Shown: in pieces, positions 1-7,901 of the stretch
How positions within the stretch are numbered: the first letter of the stretch is position 1
Layout of the letters: each line of letters begins with the position of its first letter
Origin: Acanthaster planci
Lineage: Eukaryota; Echinodermata; Asteroidea; Valvatida; Acanthasteridae
Assembly: GCF_001949145.1 (NCBI RefSeq)
Contig: NW_019091397.1
Location: forward strand, 2,632 to 13,631
Length of the DNA: 11,000 nucleotides
Direction of reading: 5' to 3'
The notes under the pieces: model-generated
Database searches by the model: none
What the model saw: the letters and a program-made list of their open reading frames with translations, nothing else
What the model was told of the DNA's origin: nothing
Made by a program: the position numbers and the translations under genes

Positions 1-283
1 CCTCCTCTGAATCCTTATACGAGTATCTAAGAAGGTAGTTATGTAAGTTTGATCTTGTATTCTTAGTTCAGGAAATGAGGCTGATCAAACATGCAAAAGA
101 CCTTTTTTTCCTCAAGCAAGAAGTATGGTTTTCCACTGAAATTGCAAGTGTATTGTACAGTTTCACATTACTGCATCCTTGGTCGAATACAATCAAATTC
201 GGAATCAAGAGACAAGACAATTACTTTGCATAACACCATCTTCTACCTCTAACATTTATACACCTTGATGAGTTGCGTATTTG
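1..283. other. No gene seen
   Basis: AT-rich sequence with no open frame of useful length on either strand and no recognisable repeat or RNA gene. It may be intron or 3' flank of the minus-strand ORF that follows, but nothing here shows that. Confidence 0.4.
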
Positions 284-517
284 TCAATTTGAGAAGCAAA
301 GAAAACCAGCTGGTTCATCCATGTACTGAGTAGCACCTTTGATGAGGTTGCTCACGATTTCAGCTGGAGTGGTAATATGTGAGAGGATGTTCTGAAGCCG
401 TTGCACTTTCTCTCTCAGTCGAGATGTTTTGACTCTTTCCTTTAGAGCTGTAGAGCTTTTCCTATGATGAATGCCATTTTCAGTTACGGAACCATCTACT
501 ATGATCGTGTGCAACAT
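284..517 (-). CDS. Unrecognised 77-codon ORF, possibly a terminal exon
   Basis: I do not recognise a family. The frame begins with an ATG directly after an in-frame stop and runs 77 codons to a TAA. The middle is rich in basic residues (ALKERVKTSRLREKVQRL) and could form a short amphipathic helix or coiled coil, followed by ITTPAEIVSNLIKGATQYM and a hydrophobic tail. An AG at about 500 could act as a splice acceptor, making this a last exon, but its pyrimidine tract is poor and no clear minus-strand polyadenylation signal follows. No neighbouring exon was found. A chance ORF of this length is possible in AT-rich DNA, though the composition is more protein-like than most others here. Confidence 0.25.
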   Translation of the reverse strand: MLHTIIVDGSVTENGIHHRKSSTALKERVKTSRLREKVQRLQNILSHITTPAEIVSNLIKGATQYMDEPAGFLCFSN

Positions 518-552
518 TTTTTAGTCAAAGAATACATGTATAAATCAAGCAT

Positions 553-614
553 CCATTGGCTGAACGCCCATATTGCCCATTAACTTTAACTCAAATTCAG
601 CGTTCAGCCAATGG
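553..614. repeat. 15-bp perfect inverted repeat with 32-nt spacer
   Basis: The left arm CCATTGGCTGAACGC (553-567) is the exact reverse complement of 600-614. Just outside and inside the arms the motif GCCCATTA (575-582) also faces a near-complementary TAATGGGT (622-629). The structure could be a remnant of a small foldback element or a cruciform-forming sequence. No gene overlaps it. Confidence 0.8.
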
Positions 615-923
615 GCACGTGTAATGGGTCCGTGTGATGACAAAGTCACTGATGAACTTGAATGTATAGACAAAGATTGATTGGCAACTTTAATTGTATA
701 TACACATATATATGATACATGTACGTATATCTGTATATATTTATTTTCTTTTGGTCAGTTTTAGTGGACTTTTTTTTGTCCCATCTGGCTCAAGCTTCCT
801 TTAGCATCCTCGTTTTTATCGTTGAGATGTCACAAGTTTTGGTGGGTTTGGGACCTCAAACATTGTGGGCACTTCATTCCATTTCAGCTTGTTTGGAGGT
901 GATTGGTAAACTGACTGGGTTCA

Positions 924-989
924 AAATAATTGGAACACAGGCAGAAGTTTGTGTCTCTACACAAACTTCTGCCTGTGTTCCAATTATTT
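924..989. repeat. 31-bp perfect inverted repeat with 4-nt loop
   Basis: Bases 924-954 pair without a single mismatch with 959-989 around the loop CTCT (955-958). The outer end of the stem is AT-rich (AAAATAATTGG) and the inner part is AACACAGGCAGAAGTTTGTGT. Transcribed from either strand this gives a fully paired 66-nt hairpin. It lies inside a 139-codon plus-strand open frame (719-1138) that I do not accept as a gene. The exact match implies a recent origin or active homogenisation. Confidence 0.95.
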
Positions 990-1124
990 CATTGGGTTCA
1001 TTGGGTTCTCTTCAGAAGATCCTTCCTGTGGGTGTTTTGAACCTAGAATTGGCATCTGTAATGAAATGGAAACATCAAATAAAATGTAAGCACATAGTAA
1101 AATTCAATTTTTTTTCTTTAATAG

Positions 1125-1225
1125 GGCAACAAGTCTGAATTTACAAACTGTGCAGTTTCTGCGCTTTTGTTGTTTTAACTTTCCATACTGTCTGTGAAAT
1201 AAAGAAAGCTTGATAAAACTCCTAA
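1125..1225 (+). other. Candidate 3'-terminal exon with polyadenylation signal
   Basis: A strong acceptor precedes position 1125: a run of T and C with few interruptions ending in TTTAATAG. The frame after it (GGC AAC AAG...) stays open for 17 codons to a TAA, ending in SALLLF. AATAAA follows at 1198-1203, so splice acceptor, short coding tail and polyadenylation signal occur in the right order. No convincing upstream exon or donor was found; the nearest GTAAGC (1085) would leave a 40-nt intron, which is very short. Product unknown. Confidence 0.3.
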
Positions 1226-1587
1226 AGAAGGTGGTGTGGTTTTCATCCTTTGTCCAATATGCTAGTACATATTTGTAGCATATGCCTAGGTGTTTAGTAG
1301 AATGTTAAGCCAATTACAATGTACATGCATTCACGGGTCAGAGGCTCATTACAAATATGAACGTCATTAATTTAGGGGCTCAATCTAGCTTAAGCTATGT
1401 GTTGATTTTTGCCGCTATTGTATGCCTATTTTTTGGTAAATTTCACTTTGCACTATTTATAAATTACTACTCGCCTTTCTTTGTTCTTGGGAAAAGTAAG
1501 AATGATAGTTCCGAGCTTTTCTTGAACCTGCTTTTGCTGTTGATGCATAGACCTTGAGGAGAAAAAAATGGTTGATGGCTGCACACG

Positions 1588-1785
1588 TCGGCGACATTGT
1601 GCTTCGCGATCCATGCGTACACAAAGCGCCGCCCAGAAACGTTGAGTGTGCATGTACATTTTTTGTACTTTGCTCGCATTATATCACACCAAAATGGCGC
1701 CCATAGCGATAACGCGATTCAGTGGACAGTTGCCCATCTTGCGCCGCTGCGCGGCGCTATACAATCTTTGAGGGTGATATCGCTT
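1588..1785. promoter_or_regulatory. CpG-rich patch, candidate promoter
   Basis: About twenty CpG dinucleotides fall in 200 bp, against a CpG-poor, AT-rich background. The patch contains a GC-only near-palindrome, GCGCCGC-TGC-GCGGCGC (1741-1757), and a TISU/YY1-like ATG context at 1690-1701. Clusters of this kind often mark transcription starts of broadly expressed animal genes. No downstream exon could be linked to it with confidence, so its target is unknown. Confidence 0.35.
1690..1701 (+). promoter_or_regulatory. TISU/YY1-like start context (CAAAATGGCGCC)
   Basis: Ten of 12 positions fit the published TISU consensus SAASATGGCGGC, an element that combines YY1-dependent transcription with initiation on very short leaders. 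The ATG at 1694 opens a 25-codon frame beginning MAPIAITRFSGQ, with several Arg, no acidic residue, and a TGA at 1769. That composition resembles a mitochondrial presequence. No splice donor precedes the stop, so a longer protein is not demonstrated and the small ORF may be a uORF or chance. Confidence 0.3.
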
Positions 1786-1789
1786 TAAG

Positions 1790-2688
1790 AGAGGTAAATA
1801 ACTTGTCAGGAGAATCCCTGTACAAGGTCAGGAACATCATAAAGGGCTGGAGAAAATTGCCTTTTAATTCTTCCTCTCATTCTCATGCCATCTGTCTTTA
1901 CCACATTTTCGTTCGAGAGAAGGAAAAGGTACCATACACTTGTTTGTCCTTGGTGGTCATCTTCATTTTTTCCCTGTACTTTGGTCATGTTACAGACTAT
2001 GGATCAAAGAGTTTATTGCATTAAAAGGTTTAGGTTTATTGCACCTCGGTAAAAAACAAGAATTCTTTTATGGGGTTTTCCCAAATTTTCCTGAGTCAAT
2101 TGTGCCCTAAACTTAAGATTTTAGCGCTCTACAATATCAACATCTACATTTATGTTCTTTATTTGGTGACTGATTATTTAGAACCTCTGATTTTGGACAG
2201 TGTCCCCCATGTTCTTAGCTAAAGCTGAGGGAGCCACAGCTTACTATTTCGTCAAATGTTGAATATTTTTTTGTCTGGCTGAAAAAAAATTGACAGTTGG
2301 AATCAAATTACCCATCAAAAATGAGGTTGTAGTTCCTTATCTGGTTGACAAAATGTCTGACTGCGACTAAGACAGCGCTCGCTTTTATATTCTAATAAGT
2401 TATAACTAGCGGGAAGAATCTCCACAAAGCCATCCATACAAAAACTTCGGTTATTTTTACATCACGTAAAAGTCCACCCGACAAATTTGCCAACTCATGC
2501 ACAACTTTGTTATAATTAAAACTAGTACAGATTTTAATTTCAGGCATGAGGAGTGAGCACAGTTAAAAGCTAATTTGATACTACGACCACAAGACTGAGG
2601 CCTCAGCATATTTTTCCCCCATTGCTGTATGATGTATGTAGGGAAGGGAGTACAGCCTACATACAAGTATATACATACATATAATTCA
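1790..2688. other. About 900 bp without a supportable gene
   Basis: AT-rich sequence with scattered short frames, the longest being 100 codons reaching 2024, and no coding signature I recognise. It contains isolated donor-like sites (GTAAAT near 1795, GTCAGG near 1827) but no matching acceptor and exon. Confidence 0.4.
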
Positions 2689-2696
2689 GTTGTGAT
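2689..2696. repeat. Left target-site duplication of the TIR element
   Basis: The octamer GTTGTGAT directly abuts the left terminal inverted repeat. It matches GTTTTGAT on the far side at 7 of 8 positions, as expected for an aged 8-bp target-site duplication. Confidence 0.6.
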
Positions 2697-3929
2697 CATT
2701 GATCTCCATTATATAGACTAGAAAGGACATCGCGCATAGTTTGTGCACAAAATGCTTGGCCGAACAATGGGCAGGCGCTTCTGGAGGGTAATGTGATGCT
2801 GTATGTTGTGCATTTCTGGTCAACGTAACCTTTTTCTCAGGGGATGATGGCTAAGCCCCCGAGAACAAGGCAAAAATAAACAGAAAATGCAAGAACATCA
2901 TTTGCAGAAATAACTGACCATTTTCTTAATAACTTATTCACTCGAAAGCGATAATATTAACCTGTTTTTGTGCGTGTTTGTTTTAATTCATTTTTTACAC
3001 CTATTGTCTACGGTCTCACTTAAGCACTTTGGGTCGGTTCAACCATGATTTGTTCATTATGTAAAACTTGAGAATTTCACCAGGACATGCCCAAATATTG
3101 TCCAAACTGTCTAAGTGTTTTCCCGTCTGGTTTCGACGAGCCAACACTCAAAAAAAAATTCATCAATAAAATGATTTTAATTGTACACACTCTCAGGAAA
3201 AATTGTACTGATTAAAATTCATTCACATATTGAGTAAAGCTTATTGAAAACCGACATGTGGCATATGTGTGAGAATCTTTTCTGTGTGCACAAAGTGGGC
3301 GCCACTTTTTAAATGAGTCACCAAGCTTACTGCTGTTTTTAAAACAGACACTTATTAATCAGCTGAAAACTTCTTTCATTGCGTTGTTGACTTTGAATAC
3401 CCTTATTTGTAAGAAGCACTCTGCTTCTCACTTTGGCTTCATCTCTGCCCGCTCAGATTTTTGAAACCACTTTTGCACCACTTTTACCAATTAGTAACAT
3501 TTCAGTTAGTCCCAACTTCGAGGTAGTGAAGTTTCATATACAAAGCCTGATAGGCTAGATAGGCTGTCATCCTAGAAAAAAAGTCTATAAACATTATAAA
3601 GTACAACTTGAGAAACTTTCTGAAACTAAAACAACGGCGACCCACATTTCCTTCCTTCTCTTTCTTCTTTCCAAACTTGACGTTGATCTCAGGTAATTCA
3701 CTTCTGCGTACACTTCTTTCCAAATTTATCCATTCCAAGTGCAGAATTCAGTTTTTCTTTGAAATCTGACAATTGAAGCACAAAAATCTCGACCGGTTTT
3801 TGAAAATTCCATTTGAAAGTACACGCGAGGAAATTCGCAACGCTTGTTATTTACCCTCATGAACATATGCATACGCAGGACGCATTTTGAACGCGATGTT
3901 CTATCCAGTCTATAAAATGGAGATCAATG
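2697..3929. mobile_element. 1,233-bp non-autonomous DNA transposon with 38-bp TIRs
   Basis: The left end 2697-2734 (starting CATTGATCTCCATTATATAG) and the reverse complement of the right end 3892-3929 agree at 34 of 38 positions. Similarity continues inward after a gap (shared AAAATGC). The flanking octamers 2689-2696 and 3930-3937 match at 7 of 8, giving an 8-bp target-site duplication. The interior has no transposase-like frame; the longest ORF (3502-3738, minus) is short and unrecognisable. An 8-bp duplication is typical of hAT-type and some other cut-and-paste superfamilies, but the termini are not a signature I can assign. Best described as a non-autonomous, MITE-like or internally deleted element. 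Confidence 0.8.
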
Positions 3930-3937
3930 GTTTTGAT
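3930..3937. repeat. Right target-site duplication of the TIR element
   Basis: The octamer GTTTTGAT abuts the right terminal inverted repeat and pairs with GTTGTGAT on the left side, with one mismatch. Confidence 0.6.
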
Positions 3938-4600
3938 TATGTAACTGCCATTAATGCTACATTTAACAGAACCGGTGACTGCGTAAAAAATGAATAAATA
4001 TTTGTGTATTCCAATCATTTCCAAAGCACAACTTGCATTTCACTCGACCAGAACTATGGTACATATACAATATTTTAAGGTATATGTACCTGTCTATATG
4101 TAACACGTACATAATGAGGTATGTAGTAAAATTAGTAAAGTTACCCGGTAGAATAAGAAGATATGATTGAGAATCCAAGCATGAGGAGTCTAGAGACGGG
4201 GAATTCAGATTATCTTTTAACTGTATTTTATTACATAGATATGGAGAAATGCCAGAACAGTGAAAAGATTATATGATTTAGATTAAATCTGTCAACTTTG
4301 GAATGTTGTGATGTTGTTTTGGTTAATACTTGAATTGCGTTTTGAAGCAATTTTGAAAGAATTGGCTTCGACTAAACAGTTTCTTGCTTTTAGTTTTCTT
4401 TATAAGACCTATGGTTTTCTGGAGGTGATTGAATTTTTGTTTTGAAGATAATTCCAGGGCCTACTGGTACAGGGCCAACCTGACAGAAGTCTGCTTTCAA
4501 ACTGTTAGTTGTTTCTTTTTATGTCATTTCCAGAACAGAGTCGTTTTTTTGGAGACATTCCAAATAATTAAATAATAATAGTATGTTCATTAAATTTGAG
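3938..4600. other. Non-coding AT-rich stretch
   Basis: No gene, RNA or repeat is visible. Short frames here, including a minus-strand frame at 3963-4178, have no protein-like composition. One acceptor-like AATTCCAG precedes 4457, but its frame closes after 16 codons. Confidence 0.4.
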
Positions 4601-4608
4601 ATGACGTT

Positions 4609-4624
4609 ATGATGACGTCATCAT
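4609..4624. promoter_or_regulatory. 16-bp palindrome containing a full CRE (TGACGTCA)
   Basis: ATGATGACGTCATCAT is a perfect palindrome whose core is the CREB/ATF consensus octamer (4613-4620). It lies 30 bp before the polypyrimidine tract. No adjacent transcription start is identifiable, so a regulatory role is inferred from the motif only. Confidence 0.35.
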
Positions 4625-4653
4625 GTGATTTTTAATTAATCTGTCTCTTTTTG

Positions 4654-4863
4654 CTCTTTCTCCTCTTCTTCCTCTTTCTCCTCCCTTCCTCTTTCTCCTC
4701 TTCTTCCTCTTTCTCTTCCCTTCCTCTTTCTCCTCCCTTCCTCTTTCTCTTCTTCTTCCTCTTTCTCCTCCCTTCCTCTTTCTCCTCTTCTTCCTCTTTC
4801 TCCTCCCTTCCTCTTTCTCCTCTTCTTCCTCTTTCTCCTCCCTTCCTCTTTCTCCTCCTCTTC
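4654..4863. repeat. Polypyrimidine minisatellite, twelve 17/18-bp units
   Basis: The plus strand is pure C and T over 210 bp, with pyrimidine-rich margins on both sides (about 4641-4892). It resolves into twelve units of two kinds: an 18-mer CTCTTTCTCCTCTTCTTC (A) and a 17-mer CTCTTTCTCCTCCCTTC (B), in the order A B A B' B A' B A B A B A''. The mostly alternating order suggests a 35-bp AB dimer as the unit of expansion. The minus strand is a long GA/GAA-type purine run. The frames open across it (Leu/Phe/Ser-rich on plus, Glu/Lys/Arg-rich on minus) are products of the composition, not genes. Confidence 0.95.
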
Positions 4864-5001
4864 CTCTCCCTTGTCCTCTTGTTCCTCTTGCTTGTGTTAT
4901 TATCACTTGAGTTGAATTTTAAATGACGTTACATTGATGTCAACCTGTTATTTCTGATATTCTTGAAAGTTTATATATGTAAGGGAATAAATATGTGCTT
5001 G

Positions 5002-5031
5002 GCCGGTCTTAAATGTGCATTTAAGACCGGC
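5002..5031. repeat. 13-bp perfect hairpin with 4-nt loop
   Basis: GCCGGTCTTAAAT (5002-5014) pairs exactly with 5019-5031 around GTGC. The GC-rich base and AT-rich top would make a stable short stem. It lies about 50 bp outside the inferred distal end of the Harbinger element. No T-run follows on either side, so a terminator reading has no support. Confidence 0.9.
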
Positions 5032-5079
5032 TCAGGAGAATTGTCGGAGGCGTTTATGAATACTCTTAAAGGGTTATTT

Positions 5080-5108
5080 GGACCATGAATTAAATAGCAT
5101 TGCCTTAA
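5080..5108 (+). repeat. Candidate distal Harbinger terminus (degenerate TIR)
   Basis: Read on the plus strand, GGACCATGAATTAAATAGCATTGCCTTAAC resembles the opposite terminus (minus strand from 8521, GGGCTCAATTTCATAGCGCC then GCTTAAC). They share GG, AATT, ATAGC and CTTAAC in the same order and at nearly the same spacing. A second CTTAACC follows, as subterminal CTTAA copies do at the other end. It lies about 100 bp beyond the transposase stop codon, the expected place. No target duplication is visible (TTT against TGG) and identity is only moderate, so this is inference. Confidence 0.4.
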
Positions 5109-5206
5109 CCTTAACCCCATAGGGTATATTTACATATACACACACATTGTAATTGGAGGATTTGGGACTGTTAGGGTTAAAACATCAAATTGCAGTACCA
5201 TTTCCA

Positions 5207-5379
5207 TTATGCATCTATATGCAGTTGCCTGTGGTGTCTTTGTCGGTGGATGGACACCGCCATGCGGTCCCACACGGCTTGTCCAAGAGCTGTGTCTGTT
5301 CCTTGCCCTCTTTTATCCAGCTGGAGGTTGCTATCTTGGTTGTCCATGGCATTGGCATCCTCCTCAGGCATCAAGTCAC
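5207..5379 (-). CDS. Harbinger transposase exon 6, C-terminal tail
   Basis: With an acceptor at GATTGAAG the exon continues in phase as GDLMPEEDANAMDNQ, then a polar, His/Arg-rich tail ending in HRQLHIDA and TAA. Acidic, poorly conserved tails are usual after the catalytic core. A better-looking CAG acceptor 28 nt upstream would put the frame out, so the weaker site is preferred. No clear minus-strand AATAAA follows within 200 bp. Confidence 0.6.
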
Positions 5380-5940
5380 CTTCAATCACATCATAAAAAG
5401 ACTGCATGATGTGCCACAATAAACAGGCATTTAGTTTTTCCCGTTGCCTGACAACGAATTGAGGCTGGTGTTTGTCAAGACTGGCCAAGCACATAATATC
5501 TCATTATATGTACTGCACATATATGGCAACCACGAGTACTTGTGCATGTCAGTGGTTTACTTCCTAATACATATGAATGTACTTTTTATATAATTATATT
5601 ACTAGTCTTCAAGCTACAATTTTGTTGATATTTCCATATTATCAAAGAATTTTCGTATTCCCAATTTAAATAGCAAAATCGTTGAACTTGATATCTCTTT
5701 CTTCAAGGTCATCAAAGCAACAGTACACCGAGCTGTCCAAGAAAGTACGAACCATTCTCGAATGTTTAAACAGTGCACTTTCAACACTTAGAAAAATCAA
5801 ACATTGACGATGGGTGGCTGAAATGTGTTTACATCAAACTTGTTACCACCCCCCTCTGGTTATTATTGGTAGTGCCATGATGCATATCACAGAGAAAACG
5901 GAAATGTCTCAAATGTAGTCAGGAAATATGAATAAATTAC

Positions 5941-6080
5941 CTTCATCAATTCCATAATTGTAGAGAACACAGCATACCAGAATTTCACTAGCTGCCTTTC
6001 GCATGGAACAAACCCTAGTATCTGTCTTCATCAGGGCAAACCTCCTCTTTGCAATTCCAAAAGTCTGCTCAATATACGAC
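5941..6080 (-). CDS. Harbinger transposase exon 5 (intact)
   Basis: Acceptor ATTCGCAG and donor GAAG|GTAATT. The exon encodes SYIEQTFGIAKRRFALM, the catalytic Glu helix of the family (VERTFG-type), followed by RKAASEILVCCVLYNYGIDE, equivalent to the usual 'ACAVLHN' block. The usual His of HN is Tyr here (YNYG), a small departure from most members. No stop or frameshift. Confidence 0.85.
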
Positions 6081-6578
6081 CTGCGAATGTATGTTTTAAA
6101 ATATATTCAAGTGTCACAAACAAGTTTCTCAACTTGGTGGAATGACAATGTAGACAGTTGCATTTTCATTACAAATTATCATTGCTATCAACTTTAAAAG
6201 CTCATAAGGCATTACCAGTGAAACAATTAACTTTTTACACATACATAATTTCATGTTTATTTAAGTTTGTAATCGTAATAATACCAGTTTTATCTATTGA
6301 TGGTAGCAATTCCATCTCTCTCTGTATGATGATTTCCCATGAGCCATCATTAACAACTTGGAAATATTAGGATATGAAACCTTGGATTTAAACTACAAGA
6401 AAATCAGCCTTTTGAAGTGTGGTAGACACAGTAGGAGGGCACTGTTTGAATTTGCTATAAAATTTTGAGTAAACCTTAAAGATTTACTCAGACTAAAAAG
6501 CAACTTTCTATTGTGTCTGCAGTACCCCTAACAGATTAATGAAGACAGTACATTTCTTCAGGACTGTATTACATGTAC

Positions 6579-6705
6579 CTTGTTACTGCATGCACGGTAT
6601 TGTAGACAGGTTCTTCCGGTGTGTGTGGATTGGGGTATGGAGTCATGAGGAAAATTCTTTGGTAGTAAGCAGAATCTCCCAATATCAGACAGTTTGGAAA
6701 TCTGT
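6579..6705 (-). CDS. Harbinger transposase exon 4 (intact)
   Basis: Acceptor ATTTTAG and donor ACAAG|GTACAT flank an open frame, RFPNCLILGDSAYYQRIF followed by LMTPYPNPHTPEEPVYN and HAVTR. This matches the GDSxY, LMTP and YN-xxH-xxTR motifs that occur together in Harbinger transposases. The GDS Asp is the probable second catalytic residue. Phase fits exons 3 and 5. Confidence 0.85.
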
Positions 6706-6890
6706 CTAAAATGCCAATGTAGAGTTAGGCTCCATTGCTCAATTGTAGGTGCTATTATCTCCTTCCATCATTCGTCCAAAATCATGAACTTTAATAATAT
6801 GCTTTGCGTTTGCTGTCGTAGACATGCATTGGGCAGTTGAACGTGAGGATCTTTTCAAATTTAGTCTGATATTATTTATGAATGACTTAC

Positions 6891-7002
6891 TAGCCTCCAT
6901 AGCAATGCCAAGGGCACTTTCTCGCCAAATTTTACTATCATGGGCAGCACCAGGGAATTTGAACACTGCATTCAAAAATCTCTTATAGTGGTCACACACC
7001 AT
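6891..7002 (-). CDS. Harbinger transposase exon 3 (intact)
   Basis: Acceptor TGACTGCTCAG directly precedes ATG (MVCDHYKRFLNAVF), and the exon ends EAS/N at donor GCTA|GTAAGT. It holds FPGAAHDSKIWRESALGIAM, the characteristic HDS(K/R)IW block of Harbinger nucleases. No lesion. Because this exon begins with ATG in phase 0, exons 3-6 alone form an uninterrupted 183-codon frame that lacks only the first catalytic Asp. The open frame that reads on past the donor is intronic. Confidence 0.82.
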
Positions 7003-7164
7003 CTGAGCAGTCAACAAAATGTTAAGACCTGTTCAAAATCATGGGACATTCTGGTGCAAGTTATATTTGAAATATTCAATATTCATGACATTTACATAAC
7101 ATGGTCATAAATTTGTAAATATTTTACTTTAATGTTTGAAAAGTACTTGGAAAGGATGTATTAC

Positions 7165-7276
7165 GTGACAGTTTAGGGATGTGTATCCTGTCTGTTCACA
7201 AAGTCATTTCTGGTCTCCGATTGGGGTTAAACACAAACGTGTGTGCAGTCTACTGCACCTAATACATTAGGGAATC
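7165..7276 (-). pseudogene. Harbinger transposase exon 2 (stop and frameshift)
   Basis: Acceptor TTTGTTCCAG; the exon reads FPNVLGAVDCTHVCV, then TAA (7229-7227), then PQSETRNDFVNRQ. After that one base is missing and the frame resumes with YTSLNCH up to donor CAC|GTAATA. The first catalytic-type Asp is in VDCTHV. Correcting the one-base loss puts exon 3 in phase 0, as observed, which supports the model. Confidence 0.78.
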
Positions 7277-7901
7277 CTGGAACAAAGCAAGCAGCATAAA
7301 GACCATATTTTGTTATCAAAATCTATATTTAGTGAGATGAATTTAAAAAATTGATTTCTTTATATGTGTCGTAAATAAATTCATTCAAAGAGTGTCAACT
7401 TTTTAATACATGTGTTTATATCAAAATTCAGTGTGTATTTAAACTTGAGCTTGGCCAAGAAAATATATTTGTTGTTCATATTTATATCAAGTTTGAATTT
7501 TTATGTTCAAGTATGGTTTACTTTGGTCTGAAAATAAAAATAATTTTATACAATTTCCGTTTGACTTCAAATCGCTCTTTTCATAAGCAGTCAGAGGGTA
7601 TTGTCTTATTTTCCCATAGAAGGCTCTTAAATTGTAAAAATTCATTCCTCAGAAGAAACCGTTTGCACCCCCTTATTTGTAATGTTACTCCTCACAAAGG
7701 ATTTTCGGCGGAATAAAAGTCCCGAAATAACTGTTGGACTATTGTACTTTAAAGACCTTCTCCAAACCTTTGATAAAAAATACATCATTTGGACTCTTAA
7801 TGTTCTCCTCAAAATAATTGGTTATCATTTCTCATTGAAACTGAGGAACTGCATTTAATAAGTGAATTGCTCATTCAAAAAAATTATTGATACTGTCTTA
7901 C

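Noticed and set aside
719-1138. Longest plus-strand ORF (139 codons) as a gene
   Set aside because: The translation is low-complexity and hydrophobic at the start, runs straight through both arms of the perfect inverted repeat, and has no recognisable domain. The terminal exon at 1125 uses a different frame.
1376-1400. GGGCTCAATCTAGCTTAAGC as the distal Harbinger terminus
   Set aside because: It shares GGGCTCAAT and a CTTAA motif with the real terminus but diverges immediately, would make a 7-kb element containing another transposon, and lacks a matching target duplication. The site at about 5080 fits the gene position better.
3020-3050. GGTTCAA-like sequence as a tRNA T-arm
   Set aside because: No matching anticodon, D-arm or acceptor stem can be folded around it.
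4607-4906. 99-codon minus-strand ORF rich in Glu, Lys and Arg, and a Leu/Phe/Ser plus-strand ORF
   Set aside because: Both are direct consequences of the stop-free polypurine/polypyrimidine tract. The repeat units of 17 and 18 bp do not maintain a reading frame, so the open frame reflects composition only.
5209-5422. Three plus-strand ORFs over the Harbinger 3' exon
   Set aside because: They are antisense shadows of transposase exon 6.
5380-5494. N-terminal extension of the minus-strand ORF ending at 5207
   Set aside because: The region is intronic: exon 5 ends in a phase that joins only at 5379, and the extension has no similarity to the family.
6739-6890. C-terminal part of the minus-strand ORF beginning at 7017
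   Set aside because: The frame passes a perfect GTAAGT donor at 6890 and loses family similarity there, while the next family motif begins at 6705 after an acceptor.
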